Below, one piece after another: positions 1-5,132 of a stretch of 5,132 nucleotides of DNA. Position numbers and translations under genes: made by a program. The notes beneath the pieces are model-generated. The model searched no databases. It was not told the DNA's origin and was given only the letters and a program-made list of their open reading frames with translations. Position 1 is the first letter of the stretch. Each line of letters opens with the position of its first letter. Source of the stretch: Melioribacteraceae bacterium (GTDB lineage Bacteria; Bacteroidota; Ignavibacteria; Ignavibacteriales; Melioribacteraceae); assembly GCA_015486905.1 (NCBI GenBank), contig WFQV01000354.1:1-5132 (forward strand), written 5' to 3'.

Positions 1-1
1 A

Positions 2-970
2 GTAAAAACAATTTTCTTCGGTGGCGGGACGCCGTCATTACTTGCGCCGAACGAGATTGAAAAAATTTTGTCTCTCCTTTTAAAAAACTTCAAAGTGGAA
101 AATCCCGAAATAACTTTGGAAACGAACCCCGGCACGGTAGATTTTAAAAAGTTAAAGGATTTTAGAAAGATTGGTGTTAACCGTTTGAGCGTGGGAGTAC
201 AATCTTTCAAAGATAATGAACTGAAGTTCCTTACAAGAATTCACAATTCGGTCCAGGCTAAAAAAACGATTCTCAATGCAAAGGATGCAGGCTTCGAAAA
301 CATCAGTCTCGATTTGATTTTTAATCTCCCCGGGCAAACCAAGAAAGCTTGGAAAGACAATTTAACCACCGCACTTTCCCTGCCGATTAAACACATCTCC
401 GCTTACAGTTTGATTTTGGAGAGAGGAACAATTTTGTACAAGATGGTTTTGGACGGAAAAGTAAAAATTCAAGATGAGGATTACGACGCCGACCTTTACG
501 AATTTACAATGAAATATCTAAAGCGCCGTGGCTTTAGGCAATATGAAGTTTCGAATTTTGCTGTTCCCGGTTTCGAATGCAGGCACAATAAATTTTATTG
601 GGATTACACGGATTACCTCGGCTTTGGACCTTCGGCTCATTCATTCGTTGGCGGCGTGAGATGGCGGAATTTTTCTTCCTTGAAAAAATACATTTCCGAA
701 GTCCGGAAATCCGGAAAAGCAATTCGTGCAAAAGAAGTTTTAACTGAGAAGGAAAAACTTGAGGAGTTTGTAATGCTTTCCTTACGCAGCGAAGGTTTGG
801 ATTTAAAAAAATTAAAGAAAGAGTTTTCTGCTACTTGGGAAATGAAAAATAAAAAGCTGCTGGAATTTCTTAAAGAGTCTAAAATTATTAGATTTGCAAA
901 TTACAAAATAATTCTTACTCAAAAGGGTTATGCCCTTTGCGACGAAGTACTCGCCAAATTTGAATATTAG
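2..970 (+). CDS. hemW: HemW-like radical SAM heme chaperone (5' end outside window)
   Basis: This is the 3' part of a HemW-family protein (formerly called oxygen-independent coproporphyrinogen oxidase-like), now regarded as a cytoplasmic heme chaperone rather than a true HemN. The frame is open from base 2, giving 322 residues. HemW is usually about 375-380, so roughly 50-55 N-terminal residues, including the radical SAM CxxxCxxC cluster motif, lie upstream. The TTG at 68 is internal and not a real start, because the SAM-binding GGGTPS motif is encoded at nt 20-37 in the same frame. Further family motifs, in fragment numbering, are ETNPGT (about 40), RLSVGVQSF (61-69), NLPGQT (108-113), YEVSNFA (181-187), RHNKFYW (194-200) and GFGPSAHS (207-214). 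The HNxxYW signature favours HemW over HemN. The last 90 or so residues fit the HemN C-terminal domain. It ends with TAG, 12 bp before the symporter gene. Function is confident; the symbol rests on motifs only. Confidence 0.93.
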   Translation, partial: VKTIFFGGGTPSLLAPNEIEKILSLLLKNFKVENPEITLETNPGTVDFKKLKDFRKIGVNRLSVGVQSFKDNELKFLTRIHNSVQAKKTILNAKDAGFENISLDLIFNLPGQTKKAWKDNLTTALSLPIKHISAYSLILERGTILYKMVLDGKVKIQDEDYDADLYEFTMKYLKRRGFRQYEVSNFAVPGFECRHNKFYWDYTDYLGFGPSAHSFVGGVRWRNFSSLKKYISEVRKSGKAIRAKEVLTEKEKLEEFVMLSLRSEGLDLKKLKKEFSATWEMKNKKLLEFLKESKIIRFANYKIILTQKGYALCDEVLAKFEY

Positions 971-982
971 CAGGTAAAAAAA

Positions 983-2200
983 ATGAAACTAAAACTCCAT
1001 TGGCAAATTTTAATTGCACTCATTTTAGGAACACTCTACGGAATTTTCTTATCGGGTTATGTTGAATATGTTGCTTGGATGGGCACGCTTTTCCTGAACG
1101 GTTTGAAGATGGTTATTGTTCCCTTGATTCTCAGTTCCATTATTTCCGGTGTAGCGAACATCGGCGGGGCGGACGATTTCGGAAGGCTCGGCGCTAAGAC
1201 GTTGGGCTATTACATTTTAACCAGCTTCCTTGCAATTTTAACCGGCTTGATTTTGGTGAATCTTATTCGTCCGGGTGTGGGTGTGGATTTGGGTTTCGCA
1301 CAATCCGTTAAAGGATTGGTAAGTGCAAAACAATCGTTTGGCAAAACGCTGTTAGATATTGTTCCCAAGAATATTTTTAAATCCTTCGCCAACGGAGATA
1401 TGCTTGCAATAATTTTCTTCTCAATGATTTTCGGATTTTTCATTACGAAAGTGGGGAACAAATACGAAACTATTCTGAAGGATTTTTTCAATGCCGTTTT
1501 CGAAGTGATGATGAAAATTACAATGTTTGTAATAAAATTTGCCCCTTTGGGAATTTTCGGAATTGTTGCCAATGTTGTGGCAAAGCAAGCAAGCAAAGGA
1601 AATCTTGGTACGGTAGTAGAAAGTTTGGGACTTTACATGCTGACGGTAATATTTGCGTTGTCATTCCATGCTTTTATTACTCTGCCGTTACTCGTTAAAC
1701 TTATCGGGAGGTCGAATCCTTGGAAGCATGCCAAAGGGATGGCTACCCCTCTCTTAACTGCTTTTTCCACTGCTTCCTCAAGTGCAACGTTGCCGCTTAC
1801 GATGGAAGCCGTTGAACACAACAGCGGCGTTTCAAATAAAATTACGAGTTTTGTTCTGCCTTTGGGCGCTACAATAAATATGGATGGTACGGCACTTTAC
1901 GAGTTGGTTGCCGCAATGTTTATTGCACAGGCTTACGGTTTGCACATCTCTTTTGTGCATCAGTTTTTAATGGTTTTTGCCGCGTTGCTTGCATCGATAG
2001 GTGCGGCGGGTATTCCGATGGCAGGGCTTGTAATGATTACAGTTGTAATGTCTGTCGTGGGTTTACCGCTCGAAGGTGTCGGATTGATTTTAACCGTTGA
2101 CAGAATTTTAGATATGATGCGAACAACGGTAAACGTGTGGAGCGATTCTTCCTGCGCTGTTATTATTGCCAAATCGGAAGGGGAGAAGCTAAAAGTTTGA
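983..2200 (+). CDS. Sodium:dicarboxylate/amino acid symporter (DAACS/SLC1), probably glutamate/aspartate
   Basis: This is a complete 405-residue inner-membrane secondary transporter of the DAACS/SLC1 family (GltP/GltT/GltPh), a usual length. It is hydrophobic throughout, with the two re-entrant hairpins visible. HP1 carries the serine-rich motif STASSSAT (262-269). TM7 has NMDGT (299-303). HP2 has GAAGIPMAG (340-348). TM8 has D373, D377, R380, T381, N384 and D388. By alignment from memory to GltPh these match D390, D394, R397, T398, N401 and D405. The last contributes to a sodium site, and D394/R397 hold the amino group and side-chain carboxylate of aspartate. DctA-type C4-dicarboxylate carriers have Ser at the D394 position, so an acidic amino acid is the better substrate guess. 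The ATG at 983 has an AGG at 972-974, 8 nt upstream. The 12-bp gap suggests co-transcription with hemW, though the two functions are not obviously linked. Confidence 0.93.
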   Translation: MKLKLHWQILIALILGTLYGIFLSGYVEYVAWMGTLFLNGLKMVIVPLILSSIISGVANIGGADDFGRLGAKTLGYYILTSFLAILTGLILVNLIRPGVGVDLGFAQSVKGLVSAKQSFGKTLLDIVPKNIFKSFANGDMLAIIFFSMIFGFFITKVGNKYETILKDFFNAVFEVMMKITMFVIKFAPLGIFGIVANVVAKQASKGNLGTVVESLGLYMLTVIFALSFHAFITLPLLVKLIGRSNPWKHAKGMATPLLTAFSTASSSATLPLTMEAVEHNSGVSNKITSFVLPLGATINMDGTALYELVAAMFIAQAYGLHISFVHQFLMVFAALLASIGAAGIPMAGLVMITVVMSVVGLPLEGVGLILTVDRILDMMRTTVNVWSDSSCAVIIAKSEGEKLKV

Positions 2201-2241
2201 AATTGAAACCAAATAAATTAACGTTCCTATTCCTTTCTTCT

Positions 2242-2249
2242 TAAATTTG
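2242..2249 (+). promoter_or_regulatory. Possible Bacteroidota-type -7 promoter element
   Basis: TAAATTTG matches the TAnnTTTG -7 consensus of the Bacteroidota housekeeping sigma factor. It lies 26 nt upstream of the kinase ATG, in the only sizeable gap between genes (2201-2275). I see no convincing TTTG -33 box at the expected distance, and such short AT-rich matches arise by chance, so this is a weak candidate. It would make the kinase-nucleotidyltransferase pair its own transcription unit. Confidence 0.22.
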
Positions 2250-2275
2250 GAAAGACGAATTTTAATTTTAGGAAA

Positions 2276-3715
2276 ATGATGAACGAGAAAGAGAAAAAAT
2301 TAATTTTACTTTTTGAAAAATGGGCCGGTGAGGCTCACACGGAATTTTATCCGCTGCCGCCGTCTGGTTCCGAAAGAGAATATTTTAGAATTAAAAGCAA
2401 AACCAAAAATGCAATCGGTGTTTTTAATCCCGACAAAAAAGAGAACAAAGCATTTCTAACCTTTTCAAAACATTTCAAATCTAAAGGGCTAAACGTTCCC
2501 GAAATTTATGCTAAGGATTTAAGAAGCGATATTTATTTAGAGGAAGATTTAGGCGACACGACCCTCTTTGCATTTTTAAGAGCGCTACGAAAAAACGGTG
2601 AGTTTCCCAAAGAAGTAATTGAAATTTACAAACGTGTGTTGGAAGAGCTCCCTAAGTTTCAAATTGAAGCGGGAAAAGATTTGAATTATTCGGTCTGCTA
2701 CCCGAGACGAAAGTTCGACCGCCGTTCAATGATGTGGGATTTGAACTATTTTAAATATTATTTTCTGAAACTTGCAAAGGTGCCGTTCGATGAGCAAGCA
2801 TTGGAAAGGGACTTCAACAAATTCACCGATTACCTTTTAAGTGTGGACACCAAATATTTCCTCTACCGCGATTTCCAGTCCCGCAACATAATGCTTTTTA
2901 ACAATTGCCCTTATTTCATTGATTACCAAGGTGGGCGAAAGGGTGCTTTGCATTACGATGTTGCTTCCCTGCTTTACGATTCGAAAGCTGACATTCCCCA
3001 GCCTGTTAGGAATGAATTGCTAAGACATTATTTGAATGAACTGAGGAATTACATCGATTTTAACCAACGTGAATTTATTGAATATTATTACGGCTATGTT
3101 TTGATTCGTATTTTGCAAGCAATGGGAGCTTACGGTTACCGTGGATTTTACGAACGCAAGGAACATTTTCTTAAAAGTATTCCTTATGCTTTGGAAAATT
3201 TATCCTGGCTGTTGGAAAATATTGAACTGCCGGTTAAACTCCCTGCTCTCTTCGGCGCCCTTGAAAAAACGGTGAGGTCAAAATCACTTAAAAAATTTTC
3301 CGACAAGAGAGAGTACAAATTGAAAGTTACCGTGACGAGCTTTTCTTACAAAAAAGGGATACCCGAAGATAAATACGGCAATGGCGGGGGCTTCGTTTTC
3401 GATTGCCGCGGTTTACTGAACCCTGGAAGATACGAAGCTTTTAAACTGATGAATGGCAAGGACGAAGAAATAATTAAATTCCTCGAAGAGAAAAGTAACG
3501 TTAAAAGGTTTCTTAAGCACGTCTATTCTTTGGTCGATTTTACGGTCGATAGCTACATTAAGCGGAAGTTTACTCATTTAATGGTAAATTTCGGTTGCAC
3601 CGGCGGTCAGCACCGTTCGGTTTACTGTGCTGAGGCTACGGCAAAACACCTTGAAGAAAAATTTAATATTAATGTTGATTTGGTTCACACGGAATTAGAA
3701 GCCGGTAACGGATGA
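2276..3715 (+). CDS. AmgK-like sugar kinase (APH fold) fused to a RapZ C-terminal-like domain
   Basis: This is a 479-residue, two-domain, probably cytoplasmic protein. Residues 1 to about 320 resemble AmgK-type anomeric sugar kinases of the aminoglycoside phosphotransferase fold. They show an N-lobe with SGSEREYFRI (30-39), a hinge-like EEDLGDTT (89-96), a catalytic loop YRDFQSRN (197-204; D199 base, N204 metal ligand) and a metal loop IDYQGG (215-220; D216) followed by YDVASLLYD (227-235). The usual HRD histidine is Tyr197. Residues from about 346 to 476 match the RapZ C-terminal domain: SFSYKKGIP (355-363), FVFDCR (373-378), LNPG (381-384) and GCTGGQHRSVY (440-450). RapZ's own N-terminal Walker-type domain is absent and the kinase stands in its place. 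The basic RNA-binding tail is also missing. An AGGA at 2270-2273 sits 2 nt from this ATG and 5 nt from the one at 2279, so either could be the start. The stop overlaps the next gene by ATGA. The likely role is making a sugar-1-phosphate (MurNAc, GlcNAc or a similar sugar) under metabolite control; the substrate is an inference. Confidence 0.9.
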   Translation: MMNEKEKKLILLFEKWAGEAHTEFYPLPPSGSEREYFRIKSKTKNAIGVFNPDKKENKAFLTFSKHFKSKGLNVPEIYAKDLRSDIYLEEDLGDTTLFAFLRALRKNGEFPKEVIEIYKRVLEELPKFQIEAGKDLNYSVCYPRRKFDRRSMMWDLNYFKYYFLKLAKVPFDEQALERDFNKFTDYLLSVDTKYFLYRDFQSRNIMLFNNCPYFIDYQGGRKGALHYDVASLLYDSKADIPQPVRNELLRHYLNELRNYIDFNQREFIEYYYGYVLIRILQAMGAYGYRGFYERKEHFLKSIPYALENLSWLLENIELPVKLPALFGALEKTVRSKSLKKFSDKREYKLKVTVTSFSYKKGIPEDKYGNGGGFVFDCRGLLNPGRYEAFKLMNGKDEEIIKFLEEKSNVKRFLKHVYSLVDFTVDSYIKRKFTHLMVNFGCTGGQHRSVYCAEATAKHLEEKFNINVDLVHTELEAGNG

Positions 3716-4437
3716 AAGCAATGATTTTTGCGGCGGGATTAGGCACGCGGTTAAAACCGTTGACGCTTGCAAAACCCAAAGCGCTAATTGAACTGAACGG
3801 TGAAACTCTCCTCGGATTGCAAATTAAAAAACTAATCGGATTTGGGTTTAACGAAATAATAGTAAACGTCCACCATTTTGCGGAACAAATTATTAATTTT
3901 TTGGCTTCGCAAAATAATTTCGGAATTAGAATTGCAATCTCGGACGAAAGTGGAGAAATACTCGACACGGGTGGTGGACTTAAAAAAGCCGCCTGGTTTT
4001 TTGACGACGGCAAACCATTCTTGCTTCACAATGTTGATGTTGTAACCAATTTGAATTTAAAAGAATTTTACGGATTCCATTTACAGCAAAATTCGTTGGC
4101 TACACTTGCCGTTCGCATTAGGGAAACAACTCGCTTCCTTTTGTTCGATGATCGAAATACTCTTATCGGCTGGGAAAACATTTCAACCGGTGAGAAGATA
4201 ATTAAACGGGAAACGGAGGGAGATATTCAAAGACTAGCTTTTAGCGGCATTAGTGTTTTGAGCCCTGAAGTTTTAACGGAATTCCCAGATAAAAAAGTCT
4301 TCTCTTTGATTGACCTCTTTTTGAATTTGGCGGCAAAGGGAAAAATAACCGCTTACATTGAAAATGAATCTTATTGGTTTGACATCGGGACAAAAGAAAA
4401 ACTATTTAAAGCCGAGAGATTTTTAAAAGACACTTAA
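3712..4437 (+). CDS. MurU-like sugar-1-phosphate nucleotidyltransferase
   Basis: This is a complete 241-residue single-domain NTP_transferase protein (Rossmann-like, cytoplasmic), a length close to that of MurU. It would join a sugar-1-phosphate to an NTP, giving an NDP-sugar and pyrophosphate. The nucleotide-binding signature AAGLGTRLKPLTLAKPK covers residues 7-23, with R13 and K23 as the expected phosphate and catalytic residues. DTGGG (85-89) is the base/sugar loop. HNVD (106-109) supplies the first metal Asp, D109, where most relatives have NGD. FSGISVLSP (177-185) and WFDIGT (222-227; D224 the second metal ligand) match the MurU family C-terminal half. There is no left-handed beta-helix, so it is not GlmU-like. 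Its ATG lies in the ATGA shared with the fused kinase gene, implying translational coupling and a kinase-then-nucleotidyltransferase pathway like AmgK-MurU. UDP-MurNAc is the best guess at product; GDP- or other NDP-sugars cannot be excluded. No terminator hairpin is evident after the TAA. Confidence 0.9.
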   Translation: MKAMIFAAGLGTRLKPLTLAKPKALIELNGETLLGLQIKKLIGFGFNEIIVNVHHFAEQIINFLASQNNFGIRIAISDESGEILDTGGGLKKAAWFFDDGKPFLLHNVDVVTNLNLKEFYGFHLQQNSLATLAVRIRETTRFLLFDDRNTLIGWENISTGEKIIKRETEGDIQRLAFSGISVLSPEVLTEFPDKKVFSLIDLFLNLAAKGKITAYIENESYWFDIGTKEKLFKAERFLKDT

Positions 4438-4478
4438 TTTCCCAAACCTCCAAACAAATGAATTACGATTGACGAGTC

Positions 4479-4708
4479 ATAGGACGCTGATTGGATAGAA
4501 CACGGATGACACGGATTGATGCGGGATTTTCACGGATCCCTTAATTCAACATTCAGCATTCAACATTCATAATTTTCTGTACTCTGCACCTTTGAACCAC
4601 TAAACTTCTAAACCGCCGAAGGCGAACTAAACCTCTAAACGAAGTTCCAACGAATGACGATTGACGAATACTCGAATGACCTCAAACTTCTTACGTCTTG
4701 CTTCTTGC
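4479..4708. repeat. Long tandem repeat, copy 1
   Basis: This is the first 230-bp copy, repeated 244 bp downstream with only three differences by eye: G4518/A4762, A4581/C4825 and A4668/G4912. A 14-bp junction (4709-4722) separates it from copy 2. Internal structure, in order: ACACGGAT words around 4503-4536; a possible hairpin GGGAT (4523-4527) with ATCCC (4536-4540); reiterated CATTCA/AACATTCA words (4545-4570); four CTAAAC hexamers (4600, 4608, 4627, 4635) around a small CGCC-GAA-GGCG hairpin (4614-4624); and CGAATGAC twice (4651-4658, 4673-4680). Orientation and function are unknown. Confidence 0.93.
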
Positions 4709-4722
4709 TTCTAACGATTGAG

Positions 4723-4952
4723 ATAGGACGCTGATTGGATAGAACACGGATGACACGGATTAATGCGGGATTTTCACGGATCCCTTAATTCAACATTCAG
4801 CATTCAACATTCATAATTTTCTGTCCTCTGCACCTTTGAACCACTAAACTTCTAAACCGCCGAAGGCGAACTAAACCTCTAAACGAAGTTCCAACGAATG
4901 ACGATTGACGAGTACTCGAATGACCTCAAACTTCTTACGTCTTGCTTCTTGC
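4723..4952. repeat. Long tandem repeat, copy 2
   Basis: This is the second 230-bp copy, 227/230 identical to copy 1 by manual alignment and without gaps. It keeps both possible hairpins: GGGAT/ATCCC at 4767-4771 and 4780-4784, and CGCC-GAA-GGCG at 4858-4868. Similarity to copy 1 breaks after the shared CTTGCTTCTTGC, and the following 19-bp junction (4953-4971) differs in length and sequence from the first one. This points to duplication of a whole unit with variable joins. Confidence 0.93.
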
Positions 4953-4971
4953 GTCTGGCGACTGACGATTG

Positions 4972-5132
4972 ATAGGACGCAGATTTTCATGATAGATTAT
5001 AATTTTCGCTGACTGGACAATAGAACACGGATTTATTCAATTAAAAATTAAGAATTAAAAATTTTCTGCCCTCTATTCCTTTGTACCTCTGTACCTCTGT
5101 GCCTTTGAACCACTAAACTTCTAAACCCTAAA
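4972..5132. repeat. Degenerate, rearranged third repeat copy (open at window end)
   Basis: It begins with the shared ATAGGACGC (4972-4980), then departs from copies 1 and 2. It returns to the shared text in blocks and in the same order: ATAGAACACGGAT (5020-5032), AATTTTCTG followed by CCTCT (5060-5074), and the 26-bp block CCTTTGAACCACTAAACTTCTAAACC (positions 5102-5127). Between these blocks the CATTCA words are replaced by an A/T-rich reiteration (about 5036-5063), and a tandem TGTACCTC pair (5082-5089, 5090-5097) is inserted. It is a related but older or shuffled unit, cut by the window end. Confidence 0.8.

Larger units (their letters stand above)
4438..5132. other. Gene-free repeat array downstream of the kinase-nucleotidyltransferase pair
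   Basis: This 695-bp stretch shows no credible coding frame on either strand and no tRNA or recognisable RNA gene. It is almost entirely built of tandem repeat units, listed separately, preceded by about 40 bp of unique sequence. The word ACGATTG stands just before each unit (4465-4471, 4714-4720, 4965-4971), and every unit opens with ATAGGACGC. The array reaches the window end and probably continues. No transposase, inverted termini or CRISPR-like spacing is visible. Confidence 0.8.

Noticed and set aside
68..70. TTG as the start of a 300-residue HemW-like protein
   Set aside because: The frame stays open to the window edge and encodes the family GGGTPS motif upstream, so the gene is simply truncated by the window.
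1210..2172. Minus-strand open frames opposite the symporter (1210-1596, 1633-1821, 1960-2172)
   Set aside because: They lie fully inside a well-supported gene, have no family motifs and show reverse-translation-like composition.
2276..3715. Aminoglycoside resistance gene
   Set aside because: The APH fold is shared by many kinases. The AmgK-like loops, the RapZ_C fusion and the MurU-like neighbour point to sugar metabolism.
3669..4029. Minus-strand open frames opposite the kinase and nucleotidyltransferase genes
   Set aside because: They are antisense shadows across two conserved, overlapping genes, without recognisable protein features.
4438..4478. Rho-independent terminator after the nucleotidyltransferase
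   Set aside because: No GC-rich stem followed by a T run is present just downstream of the stop codon.
4479..5132. CRISPR array
   Set aside because: The units are about 245 bp and nearly identical along 230 bp, with no short repeat-unique spacer alternation.
4479..5132. Insertion sequence or MITE
   Set aside because: No transposase frame, terminal inverted repeats or target-site duplication can be seen; the tandem arrangement also argues against it.
5121..5132. Telomere-like CTAAACCCTAAA at the window end
   Set aside because: Most of it is part of the CTAAAC words found in every repeat unit, the gene content is bacterial, and a single CCCTAAA is no evidence of a telomere.

Overview
The window looks like chromosome from a low-GC Gram-negative bacterium, most likely of the Bacteroidota/Ignavibacteriota (FCB) group. 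This placement is an inference. It rests on AT-rich codon use, weak Shine-Dalgarno sequences, a kinase-RapZ_C fusion next to a MurU-like nucleotidyltransferase, and a repeat-word intergenic array of a style I associate with that group. All four genes are on the + strand.

Layout: (1) 2-970 is the 3' part of a HemW-type radical SAM protein; its N-terminus and the Fe-S cysteines lie upstream of the window. (2) 983-2200 is a complete SLC1/DAACS-family sodium:acidic amino acid symporter, 12 bp downstream. (3) After a 75-bp gap, 2276-3715 encodes a 479-residue fusion of an AmgK-like sugar-1-kinase domain (APH fold) with a domain matching the C-terminal half of RNase adapter RapZ. (4) 3712-4437 is a MurU-like sugar-1-phosphate nucleotidyltransferase that overlaps the fusion gene by ATGA. 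(5) 4438-5132 has no gene. It holds a tandem repeat: two 230-bp copies differing at three positions and 244 bp apart, then a rearranged third copy that runs to the window end.

Genes 3 and 4 read as a two-step anomeric salvage route: the kinase makes a sugar-1-phosphate, and the nucleotidyltransferase turns it into an NDP-sugar. By analogy with AmgK/MurU the substrate may be MurNAc or another amino sugar from cell-wall turnover. The most interesting point is the fused RapZ-like domain. In E. coli this domain binds glucosamine-6-phosphate and, through a basic tail, the sRNAs GlmY and GlmZ. Here the presumed ligand-pocket motif (GCTGGxHRSV) is kept, but the basic RNA-binding residues at the tail are gone. 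That suggests a metabolite-sensing or regulatory module attached directly to a salvage kinase rather than an RNA adapter. The second notable item is the modular repeat array after the operon.
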